Assembly: GCA_023957315.1 (NCBI GenBank)
Contig: JAMLHE010000004.1
Span: 1-64,000, forward strand
Source: Candidatus Kapaibacterium sp.
GTDB taxonomy: Bacteria; Bacteroidota; Ignavibacteria; Kapaibacteriales; UBA2268
Length of the DNA: 64,000 bases
Direction: 5' to 3'
Both the position numbers and the translations under genes were made by a program. The notes under the pieces are model-generated. The model did not search any database, was not told the origin of the DNA, and was given only the letters and a program-made list of their open reading frames with translations. This document shows, in pieces, positions 53,801 to 60,770 of the stretch; the first letter of the stretch is position 1, and every line of letters begins with the position of its first letter.

Positions 53801-54254
53801 TCAAAATCCAATGATTGATACGATTGTCACAGGGAATTCATTGCAAATAAGTGATTTGAATTTAAATACTCGATATATTTGGAGAGTTTTATCAATCGAG
53901 GAAGGTCACCAAGGACAGTTCTCCGGACTTTCTTATTTTATGACGAGAGAACCCACCAGCGTAGCGGAAAATTTGACAAATCTCGTGAATGTAGTTTTGG
54001 CGCCCAATCCCGTTGCTGATTATGGTAATTTGAAATTCCAACTGAATGCCGAAGCCTCGATAAGTGCCGAGATATTCGATTCCGGTGGCAGATTGAGAGC
54101 GACCCTTATAAACCAACAATTATATCCGGGCAATTACAATTACCCGCTGAATTTTACAAATTTGCCTTCAGGCTCCTATTTTGTTCGATTTGTCCAAAAT
54201 CAAGGCAGCTTGAAAATGAATGTTCAAACTATTCCAATTAATATTGTCAGATAA
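50886..54254 (+). CDS. secreted beta-propeller protein with FN3-like modules and T9SS sorting domain
   Basis: 1122 residues. Signal segment (about 5-22). Residues about 90-830 hold sortilin/BNR-type repeats (GGMWRSVDGGAYW, KSTDNGQSWD, KSTDAGNTW, RSTDGGESW). Then two FN3-like modules with YWRVRAISSNGAGDWSQAW, and a C-terminal domain (APNPVADYGNLKF ... SGSYFVRF) that fits T9SS export. It lies inside the MoxR-DUF58-BatD-like-BatA operon, 32 bp after DUF58, and overlaps or nearly meets the next gene. Whether it belongs functionally to that set is unknown. It resembles the proteins at 14215 and 60771. Confidence 0.88.
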   Translation: MKKITILMSVLFIGVFLSFIFYGENNKIKPTSSSISGPSITKEKHRWFIERYADPATGELPPHINSRVLEYINSTFIPKDEKLLNEMLMSEDMWDVRGPYEIGGRTRSLGIDIRNENIIIAGGVSGGMWRSVDGGAYWAKTTRYDQLHSSTCLVQDTRPGKEDNWYYASGEYFGNSAAITGDGVFKSTDNGQSWDVLPVTSTNKPNNWDNPFDYCWNIVTDPTAPLDRDDLYVAAANYGILKSTDAGNTWTTTLGAGSGARQADIAVTSDGVFYATLSSNTSLTKGIYRSENGIDWTNITPPGFPNVYERVVIGIAPSDENQVYFVGNTPGFGKLTHNSRRDSLYHSLWHYTYLGGNGAGDNGRWEDRSMNLPKPDSTKGQMNSQWGYNLVIKVKPDNPDIVYLGAVALYRSDNGFRTPDFAWIGGTCPFEDCDYNFRYPNHHADNHAIVFSRHDYNRVYTGSDGGVHVTLDGEADVVEWISLNNGYYTTQFYSIAIEHSERNSIEIIGGMQDNGTMIAKSMNVMDRWTEPLRADGFCCQIPAGAEYYYASQNSSSQPAIKIFRVKQDENGNNLIQTRIDPIGGRDFIWNTPFILDPNDNNRMYLAGGKMVWRNNDLTSIPMVQSVDSTSIGWDSLSNTRIDFSSNLQTERITAIQVSTNPANVLYYGTSRGNIFRIDNADVGDPTPVNITPSGITMGYVSSFAIDPDNANDVIFSYSNYNILSVFRSTDGGESWVSISGNLEEMPNGTGAGPAVNWIEILKQGDTKIYFAGTSIGLFSTTFLNDNSTVWKKEGLNVIGNVVVDMIDARHSDSFVAIGTHATGMYSAFYEFDALFAGNVNLTYPANNARFVVDSVHFNWSEAANAGFYELQISKTSDFSEIYKTIHGIRTNTAVETLLPDGREEFYWRVRAISSNGAGDWSQAWKFTTIAEAPTLLSPENANLYVPLTTTLEWSQVEGISQYRIQFNSGFSIQNPMIDTIVTGNSLQISDLNLNTRYIWRVLSIEEGHQGQFSGLSYFMTREPTSVAENLTNLVNVVLAPNPVADYGNLKFQLNAEASISAEIFDSGGRLRATLINQQLYPGNYNYPLNFTNLPSGSYFVRFVQNQGSLKMNVQTIPINIVR

Positions 54255-54261
54255 TCAAAAT

Positions 54262-55236
54262 ATGAGCAGTATGAAAATAATTGCATTTATAAGTTTTTTA
54301 TTATTTTTATTAGTTAATCTTTACAGCCAAAATCCTGAGATTAAGGTTAGTGCCGATACTAATAATGTACTAATCGGCGAGCATGTTAAGTTGACTTTTG
54401 AATATTTGGGTCAGTCCGGCGATAAAGTCACTTTTCCGATTTTGGGCGATACTTTAGGTCCATTTGATATAATCGAAATAGGCAATATTGACACGAGCAA
54501 AAGCGATAGGAATTTGATTTTGAAGCGAATTGTAACAGTGACCTCGTTCGACACAGGACTGGTCAGCCTTCCGTCAATTCCATTCGTTTACGAGCGACAA
54601 GATTATGATTCTCCCTTTGTTGCAAATTCCGATGAGCTAATTTTGTATTTTGCGACTGTCCAGCTTGATTCTGCTGCTGATTTGAAAGACATCAAAGGTC
54701 CGATTGAAATACCAATCACATTTGCCGAGCTTTTGCCTTATATTTTGATAGTTTTGGGAGTGGGCTTGCTTATTGTTGCAATTGTGGTGATACTTTATAA
54801 ACGAAAGCGTAAAGTTAAAGTGCCAGTCATTGAAAAGTATGACCCTACTATTCCGGCGGATTTGGAGGCATTGCAAGCGCTAAAAGAATTGGAACACAGA
54901 AAGATTTGGCAAACAGGACGGCACAAGGTCTATCATTCGGATTTGACAGATATTTTGCGAACATATATTCACCGAATTTACGACATCAATGCCCATGAAT
55001 TGACAAGCGATGAGATTTTAACCGAATTGCGGAGCAAAGAGCCTTCACCCGAAGCATTGGATATTTTGCAGAAAATATTGTCAATTGCCGATTTGACCAA
55101 ATTTGCCAAATTTACACCGTCTGACACACAAAATCATGATAGCATGACTATGGCAGTAGCCTTTGTGAATCAGACTAAATCGAGAATTATGTTGGAATCA
55201 AGCGAAACATCAGTGGAGGAAAAAAACAATGTTTGA
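54262..55236 (+). CDS. BatD-like membrane protein (DUF4381-type)
   Basis: 324 residues from ATG 54262 (ATG 54271 is possible; the longer frame overlaps the previous gene). Signal peptide (about 4-20), a beta-sandwich with VSADTNNVLIGEHVKLTFEY, a membrane helix (about 156-177, YILIVLGVGLLIVAIVVIL) and a cytoplasmic helical domain (LTDILRTYIHRIYDINAHELTSDE, here in part). Such proteins link the MoxR/DUF58 pair to BatA. It overlaps BatA by 8 bp. Confidence 0.85.
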   Translation: MSSMKIIAFISFLLFLLVNLYSQNPEIKVSADTNNVLIGEHVKLTFEYLGQSGDKVTFPILGDTLGPFDIIEIGNIDTSKSDRNLILKRIVTVTSFDTGLVSLPSIPFVYERQDYDSPFVANSDELILYFATVQLDSAADLKDIKGPIEIPITFAELLPYILIVLGVGLLIVAIVVILYKRKRKVKVPVIEKYDPTIPADLEALQALKELEHRKIWQTGRHKVYHSDLTDILRTYIHRIYDINAHELTSDEILTELRSKEPSPEALDILQKILSIADLTKFAKFTPSDTQNHDSMTMAVAFVNQTKSRIMLESSETSVEEKNNV

Positions 55237-56224
55237 TGGAGTAACTTTTGCAAATCCCGAGTATTTCTATGTAATGCTCGCAATTCCGATTTTTTTGCTT
55301 TGGTATATTTTGCGTCAAAAAAAGCAATATGCTACGCTGACAATTCCGACTGAGACGCCTTTCAAGAATGCAAAACTTTCGCCTCGTAAAATTCTGCGGC
55401 ATTTTCCGATTGTATTACGAGTGGCTGCATTTGCACTTTTGGTAACGGCTTTGGCACGTCCTCAGACATCGTCAAGCTCGCAAACTGTCTCGACCGAAGG
55501 GATTGATATAATCATGGCAATTGATGTTTCGACTTCGATGTTGGCAGAAGATTTTAAGCCAAATAGAATCGAAGCTGCCAAAAAAACAGCAACTGAATTT
55601 GTCGAAAATAGATTAAACGACCGCATTGGTCTTGTGGTTTTTGCCGGTGAAAGCTTTACACTATGCCCGGTGACGATTGACCATGCTGTCTTGAAAAACC
55701 TGCTTGCTACGGTAAAAGAAGGCATGGTGGAGGACAATACTGCAATTGGAATGGGTCTGGCAACGGCTGTTTCGCGACTTAAAGACAGCAAAGCAAAAAG
55801 CAAAGTAGTGGTACTGCTGACTGATGGTGTAAATAATGCGGGCTTCATTGCTCCTCTGACAGCTGCTGAAATTGCCCAAACATACGGAATCAGAGTTTAT
55901 ACAATTGGCGTCGGTACTCGCGGTATGGCTCCTTACCCCATCAAAACGCAATTCGGCACTCAATATCGCAATCTCGAAGTTCAGATTGACGAGGATATTT
56001 TGAAGCAAATTGCAAGTATGACTAATGGGAAATATTTCCGCGCCACAAACAACAAGGTTTTGCAGGAAATTTATACAGAAATTGATGAATTAGAAACCAC
56101 CAAAGTGGATGTCTCTGTGTTCAAGAAATTTCATGAAGAATTTCCGCCTTTTGTAATGATTGCCTTTGTTTTAATTTTTATCGAACTATTATTCCGATAT
56201 ACTTATTTGAGGACATTACCTTGA
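55229..56224 (+). CDS. batA: BatA-like von Willebrand factor A protein
   Basis: 331 residues. N-terminal helix (about 13-27), second helix (about 57-74), VWA domain with MIDAS DVSTSM, the TAIGMGLATAV stretch and LLTDGVNNAG, then a C-terminal helix (about 307-323). Standard BatA. It is the paralogue of BatB at 41360 but in the other Bat cluster. GGAGG lies upstream within the preceding gene. Confidence 0.9.
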   Translation: MFDGVTFANPEYFYVMLAIPIFLLWYILRQKKQYATLTIPTETPFKNAKLSPRKILRHFPIVLRVAAFALLVTALARPQTSSSSQTVSTEGIDIIMAIDVSTSMLAEDFKPNRIEAAKKTATEFVENRLNDRIGLVVFAGESFTLCPVTIDHAVLKNLLATVKEGMVEDNTAIGMGLATAVSRLKDSKAKSKVVVLLTDGVNNAGFIAPLTAAEIAQTYGIRVYTIGVGTRGMAPYPIKTQFGTQYRNLEVQIDEDILKQIASMTNGKYFRATNNKVLQEIYTEIDELETTKVDVSVFKKFHEEFPPFVMIAFVLIFIELLFRYTYLRTLP

Positions 56225-56847
56225 GCAAAGCTCTACCGGTCGAGCTACAAGCAAAATTTTCAGAGATTAGGCACGAAATCACGTCAAGACTTGAGCATTT
56301 TTCGCAAGTCAAAGTTGAGCATTATTTTTACGAATTATGTTTTTGTATTTGCACACCGCAATCAAAAGCCCAAAACGCATATTTAGTCCAACTTGCATTG
56401 CAAAAGCTCAACTTCCGCAATAAAGAAATCGACCCAACTCCTTTGTTGCGAAACCCTGCGAATTATATCAGATTTCACAACCAAAAGGCTCGCCGATTAT
56501 TAGAAATGCGTGAGCAATATCCCGAAATCGAACAAGTGCTGCGTTCCGATGATTCACCGGTTGAAAAAAGGCGATGGCTGACTGAGAATCTAAATGGCTT
56601 TGGGATGAAAGAAAGCAGCCATTTTCTTCGGAATATCGGATGTCGCGATTTGGCAATTTTAGACCGTCATATTTTGAAGCATCTTGCTAATTGCGGACTT
56701 TATGAGGAAATTCCCAAACTCGGCACTAAAAGCAGATATTTAGAAATCGAAAAAGATTTTAAAAATTATGCTGCCGACTTAAACGTTACTATTGACGAAT
56801 TAGATTTGCTGTTTTGGAGTTACGAAACAGGTGAGATTTTTAAATAA
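56221..56847 (+). CDS. ogg: N-glycosylase/DNA lyase, Ogg2 type
   Basis: 208 residues from a TTG start overlapping the BatA stop codon (TTGA). Helix-hairpin-helix LNGFGMKESSHFLRNIG with the catalytic Lys, then AILDRHILKHL with the catalytic Asp. The protein ends FWSYETGEIFK, the C-terminal lysine end typical of archaeal/Thermotoga Ogg2 enzymes that read 8-oxoguanine. It removes 8-oxoguanine from DNA and cuts the strand. Placement after the aerotolerance genes fits oxidative-damage repair. Confidence 0.88.
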   Translation: MSKALPVELQAKFSEIRHEITSRLEHFSQVKVEHYFYELCFCICTPQSKAQNAYLVQLALQKLNFRNKEIDPTPLLRNPANYIRFHNQKARRLLEMREQYPEIEQVLRSDDSPVEKRRWLTENLNGFGMKESSHFLRNIGCRDLAILDRHILKHLANCGLYEEIPKLGTKSRYLEIEKDFKNYAADLNVTIDELDLLFWSYETGEIFK

Positions 56848-56861
56848 ATTAGCTGAAAAAG

Positions 56862-57293
56862 ATGACAATAGAGGATTTGAACTCGGATTCGAGAATCGAA
56901 AAGATAGAATTTTCAAACGGATATTTGCAATTTTACTGGGAAGATTATTTCCAGGACAGAATTTTCGAATTGCGGATTAAGACTGATTATTGCTACGTCA
57001 ACACGCGAATGGAAGAACTGGCATATGAATTTTGCCGATTACGCAAATTTGATTTGAAAGACTATCTAAAAATTGACGAAAAATCGCAATTGTATCTGAT
57101 GCCTGCTGATTTTGTTTCGCAAATGAAAATCGCCCGCAACAAGATGAATCTTGCCGTTGGGCTGAACTCCACTGAATGGCGACACTTTTTCCAAGTGCAA
57201 GGAGATGGTTTGGTGCTTGCTTGTCCCGTCAAAAATTGGGATAATGTTGATATTGAAGAAATCGGAACAATGATAAATATCAATCCGAATTAA
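56862..57293 (+). CDS. hypothetical protein
   Basis: 143 residues, acidic, mixed alpha/beta, no signal or membrane segment (IEKIEFSNGYLQFYWEDYF, KNWDNVDIEEIG). No family recognised. It follows ogg by 14 bp and is likely co-transcribed. Its end overlaps that of the convergent PabA/TrpG gene by 14 bp. Confidence 0.7.
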   Translation: MTIEDLNSDSRIEKIEFSNGYLQFYWEDYFQDRIFELRIKTDYCYVNTRMEELAYEFCRLRKFDLKDYLKIDEKSQLYLMPADFVSQMKIARNKMNLAVGLNSTEWRHFFQVQGDGLVLACPVKNWDNVDIEEIGTMININPN

Positions 57294-57858
57294 GCCAATT
57301 TTCAAGCATTTTGCCGCCTTGCTTTGTAATAATTGATTCGGGATGAAATTGGATACCACACACATCATCACTCTTGTGACGAAGCGACATTATGATTCCA
57401 TCTTCAGAATATGATGTAATTGTAAGAGTTTCGGGGAAATCAGACTCTGCAACTGCCCACGAATGATAACGACCAACAAGAATCGGTTTTTCGAGACCGC
57501 TAAAAAGCTTTTCATTTTCATCGCAAATCTGAATTTCAGATGCAATTCCGTGTCGTACTTGGGGCAAATTCAACAATTCACCACCATAATATCTGGCGAT
57601 AATTTGATGTCCGAGACATATTCCAAGAAACTTTTTTGAATGTTTGAATCTATTCAATAAGGCATAATGCTTTGTGTATTCGTCAGGATGTCCGGGACCC
57701 GGTGAAATAATTATATGGCTGTACGCATCACAAATTTCAATGTCAAAAATGTCATACCGTACTACATCGCATGAATGACCAATTTTGCGTAATAATTCAA
57801 CTACGTTGAACGTGAAGGAATCGAAATTATCAATCAAAAGAATTCTTGGTCTCTTCAT
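57280..57858 (-). CDS. pabA: anthranilate/aminodeoxychorismate synthase glutamine amidotransferase
   Basis: 192 residues, class I glutamine amidotransferase. Nucleophile Cys in LGICLGHQ, then HSWAVA and FHPESI with the catalytic His and Glu; N-terminal LLIDNFDSFTFN and SPGPGHPDE are typical of PabA/TrpG. It supplies ammonia to PabB or TrpE. Neither partner is adjacent, so the target (folate or tryptophan) cannot be told. Translation is coupled to a small ORF upstream (ATGA overlap). Confidence 0.88.
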   Translation of the reverse strand: MKRPRILLIDNFDSFTFNVVELLRKIGHSCDVVRYDIFDIEICDAYSHIIISPGPGHPDEYTKHYALLNRFKHSKKFLGICLGHQIIARYYGGELLNLPQVRHGIASEIQICDENEKLFSGLEKPILVGRYHSWAVAESDFPETLTITSYSEDGIIMSLRHKSDDVCGIQFHPESIITKQGGKMLENWLNSD

Positions 57859-58040
57859 GAAATCTCATAGCTATTTACAAAGTGCATCTTAAGTGGCTTC
57901 CGACGCAAATAAACAGGATGATAATCTAATGTTTGAACAATAGGCACAGGGCGGCGATTGGAATAATTCTCCGCACCGACTGCCATTATAGCCAGATAAA
58001 ATGTAAAAATCAAGGTAAATATGAATTTTTTTGCAATCAT
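57855..58040 (-). CDS. small secreted hypothetical protein
   Basis: 61 residues with an N-terminal signal-like helix (about 4-22, FIFTLIFTFYLAIMAVGA) and a short basic tail (VYLRRKPLKMHFV). It overlaps tyrS upstream and pabA downstream by 4 bp each (ATGA at both joints), a strong sign of real translation. No known family. It could also serve only to couple tyrS and pabA. Confidence 0.6.
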   Translation of the reverse strand: MIAKKFIFTLIFTFYLAIMAVGAENYSNRRPVPIVQTLDYHPVYLRRKPLKMHFVNSYEIS

Positions 58041-59248
58041 TTTGCCATTACGTATAAGAATTTTCTTTTGCCTACTTTGAGCAAACGTTTCGATGTCAAG
58101 TCAATTTCAAAAAATGTATCAGCAATTTTTTCGCCGTCAATAGTCACTCCGCCTTGCTCGATTAGTCTTCGAGCTTCTTTTTTGGAAGGTGCTAATTGTG
58201 TAAGCACCAACAATTCGTCGGCTCTGAAAGATGGCTCCTCCAATAGCATTTCGTCAATCACATCGGGAATGTCTTTGTTGACAAAAATTCTCTCGAACTC
58301 TTCAAAAGCCGCTTTTGCAGCATCTTCCTTATGATAAACAGCTACGATTTTCATTGCAGTATCTACTTTGGCGTTTCTCGGATGTATAGTCCCGTCTGCG
58401 AGCCCGCTTTCTAATTTTGCGACTTCTGAATCAGGCATAAAAGCTGCATAATGTGCATATCGTGAAATAACATTATCGGGGATTGACATCACTTTGCCAA
58501 ACATTTCACGCGGCGTATCGGTAATTGCTATGTAATTATCGAGCGACTTGGACATCTTTTGCACTCCGTCAGTGCCTTCGAGAATCGGCATAGTCAAGAT
58601 ACATTGCGCTTCTTCGCCGTAAGATTTTTGAACTTCTCTACCTACAAGGAGATTGAATTTTTGGTCAGTGCCGCCCAACTCGACATCCGATTTAATATGG
58701 ACAGAATCCATTGCTTGAGCGAGTGGATATAGAAATTCATGAAGACTGATTGGAGTACCTGAATGATAACGTTTGGAGAAATCATCTCGCTCGAGAAGTT
58801 GAGCCACAGTATATTTTGAAGTCAATTTGACTACATCCATAAAATTCATTTTATTGAGCCAATCCGAATTATACACTACTTCGAGCCTGTCCGAACTAAG
58901 GATAATCGTCGCTTGTTCGAGGTAAGATTGCCCATTTATTCTCGTATCTTCGATTGTCAGGTGCGGGCGAGTTTTGGATTTGCCCGTTGGGTCGCCAATC
59001 ATCGCCGTAAAATCACCGATAATCAAAATGGCTTTGTGTCCCAAATCTTGGAATTGGCGCATCTTGTGCAACACCACAGCATGACCTATATGCAAATCAG
59101 GTCGGCTTGGGTCTGCACCTAACTTTATTCTCATCGGTTGATTTGTCTTGATTGAGCGTTCGATTTTGTGTGTTAATTCATCTTCTGGAAGTAAATCAAC
59201 AACGCCTTGTTTGATTAAATCCATCTGTTCGTTCAGTGACGGAAACAT
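58037..59248 (-). CDS. tyrS: tyrosyl-tRNA synthetase
   Basis: 403 residues, class I. HIGH motif HIGHA at 53-57 and KMSKS at 231-235; the tyrosine-binding KLGADPSRPDLH lies between; C-terminal S4 RNA-binding domain (about 340-403; APSKKEARRLIEQGGV). It charges tRNA-Tyr. The TyrZ-like (type 2) sequence is common in Bacteroidota. A perfect 16-bp palindrome lies 14 bp upstream of the start. Confidence 0.95.
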   Translation of the reverse strand: MFPSLNEQMDLIKQGVVDLLPEDELTHKIERSIKTNQPMRIKLGADPSRPDLHIGHAVVLHKMRQFQDLGHKAILIIGDFTAMIGDPTGKSKTRPHLTIEDTRINGQSYLEQATIILSSDRLEVVYNSDWLNKMNFMDVVKLTSKYTVAQLLERDDFSKRYHSGTPISLHEFLYPLAQAMDSVHIKSDVELGGTDQKFNLLVGREVQKSYGEEAQCILTMPILEGTDGVQKMSKSLDNYIAITDTPREMFGKVMSIPDNVISRYAHYAAFMPDSEVAKLESGLADGTIHPRNAKVDTAMKIVAVYHKEDAAKAAFEEFERIFVNKDIPDVIDEMLLEEPSFRADELLVLTQLAPSKKEARRLIEQGGVTIDGEKIADTFFEIDLTSKRLLKVGKRKFLYVMAK

Positions 59249-59261
59249 AGTATATATTCTG

Positions 59262-59277
59262 TTTGTTTATAAACAAA
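59262..59277. promoter_or_regulatory. perfect 16-bp palindrome upstream of tyrS
   Basis: TTTGTTTATAAACAAA reads the same on both strands. It lies 14 bp before the tyrS start in a 70-bp leader, so a repressor or leader hairpin is possible. Confidence 0.5.
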
Positions 59278-59318
59278 GCATAACGTAATTACAATAGATT
59301 TATTAAAAATGCAGATTA

Positions 59319-60302
59319 TTACAAGGTTGCAATCACTATAGCGATTATCGCTCCTATGATTGCAAGTACTGCAATAGTCGTTGCGGTAGATAGACTTTTT
59401 TTCAGAGCCGCTGTCTCGGTGCCGAATTTTGTGATTTTGCGTTGGAGCTCGTCAATTTTTTTGCTGTCATTGTCTGGCATGACACTCGAAAATTCTTTAC
59501 TGCTCTGAAATGAAGCCGGCAATCGTCCTAAAATTTCGTCATGGGATTTGCTTTTTTCTTGGATTGATTCAATCAATTTGTGCATAGCATCGAATTTGTT
59601 TTGGAAATCCGTTTCAATAATACCTATGCTATTTTGGTCAATTTCAGACTTATTGGCATTAACAGATGAAAATATACTTTTGAGCGTATCCATCTCTTTG
59701 TAGAAATTCCTGACTTCTTCGCGATATCTGTCCTGGAAAGCCCAATATATTTGGTCGAAATAAACAATTCGTTTTTCGACGGAAACGAGCTTTGCCATCA
59801 ATTTATCTTCAGTTTTTGAAATTTCTCTCGAAATTGCTTCACTTAGATTTTTGTCGGCATTTTCAAGAAATTTCTCAACTTCGCGATTGGACCTGTTTTT
59901 GATTTCATTTGAAAGATTGATAAAAGCATTTGATTCTTTTTGCAGGAATTCGTATTGCACATTAAGCGATTTTTGGATTTCGCTGATTTCTTCGACTGCT
60001 TTGAAGTAGGATTTTTGCAATTTCTCCAAATCCGAAATTTCGGAATATTTTTCTAAGGTTTTGAGTGTTTCGATATTAATGATTTTGATAACATCGTCAT
60101 ATTTTTGTTTAATGCTGTAAAAATCATTGTTTATAACTTTGTAAAATTCTTGAACTTGTTTCTTCAAATCTCCAACAAAATACTCGTAGTTTTCGCGGTC
60201 TCGTTCAAGCGTCTCGAAAGCACGATTATACTTCATGGCATGCTCGCGAATCATGTCGAACAAACCTCTGATTTCGGGTCTTATTGCCTTGTTTTCTGCC
60301 AT
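59319..60302 (-). CDS. coiled-coil protein with C-terminal membrane anchor
   Basis: 327 residues, almost all helical: heptad-rich from about 20 to 290 (KTLEKYSEISDLEKLQKSYF, IKNRSNREVEKFLENADKN, cited in part). The last 22 residues (TTIAVLAIIGAIIAIVIATL) are one membrane helix with no tail, so the protein is tail-anchored. No family recognised; such shapes occur in structural or chemoreceptor-like proteins. Overlaps the upstream 98-residue gene by 22 bp. Confidence 0.75.
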   Translation of the reverse strand: MAENKAIRPEIRGLFDMIREHAMKYNRAFETLERDRENYEYFVGDLKKQVQEFYKVINNDFYSIKQKYDDVIKIINIETLKTLEKYSEISDLEKLQKSYFKAVEEISEIQKSLNVQYEFLQKESNAFINLSNEIKNRSNREVEKFLENADKNLSEAISREISKTEDKLMAKLVSVEKRIVYFDQIYWAFQDRYREEVRNFYKEMDTLKSIFSSVNANKSEIDQNSIGIIETDFQNKFDAMHKLIESIQEKSKSHDEILGRLPASFQSSKEFSSVMPDNDSKKIDELQRKITKFGTETAALKKSLSTATTIAVLAIIGAIIAIVIATL

Positions 60303-60577
60303 TCTTCGGTATATTGATTAAAAAAACTGAGACTTTCGAGAATTTGTTCTAAATAGTAAACTTCCAAATCATCATTATAACTTTCTGCATACCTGTAAAT
60401 ATAATCGTAAATTTTATCACGATATTCGGGGTCTGTATCGAATTTTTCTTTAAGATAATCTTTGACATAATACTCAAGCACGCCAATTTCGGCTAACTCA
60501 TCAAGATATGTCTTGGGTTCGAGTTGGCTTTTGATTCTAAGTAATCGCTTTAGCTTTTCTTTTTGTATTATATCCAT
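60281..60577 (-). CDS. small acidic helical hypothetical protein
   Basis: 98 residues from ATG 60577 (a TTG just before it is also in frame). Helical, rich in Y, E, D and L (YVKDYLKEKFDTDPEYRDK). No family recognised. It overlaps the tail-anchored coiled-coil gene by 22 bp, so the two are probably made together and may interact. Confidence 0.7.
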   Translation of the reverse strand: MDIIQKEKLKRLLRIKSQLEPKTYLDELAEIGVLEYYVKDYLKEKFDTDPEYRDKIYDYIYRYAESYNDDLEVYYLEQILESLSFFNQYTEEWQKTRQ

Positions 60578-60711
60578 CAAATCAAACCTGTCAAATCAAT
60601 CCCATTCAAATAGTTTATATATAGTAATATGTAAATCGGTAACTTTACGAATTTCTTTATAATATAAACTTAGCAAAAAGTTTGCCACATAGTGAATAAT
60701 GTATATAAACA

Positions 60712-60747
60712 AAAAAACTGCCGCGTTATTAGACGAGACAGTTTTTT
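60712..60747 (-). terminator. possible terminator after the right-edge T9SS gene
   Basis: AAAAAACTG (60712-60720) and CAGTTTTTT (60739-60747) form a stem with mismatched inner part. On the minus strand it ends in a T-run, 24 bp after the stop codon. Confidence 0.6.
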
Positions 60748-60770
60748 AAGATTGTTATGGTTAATTACGC

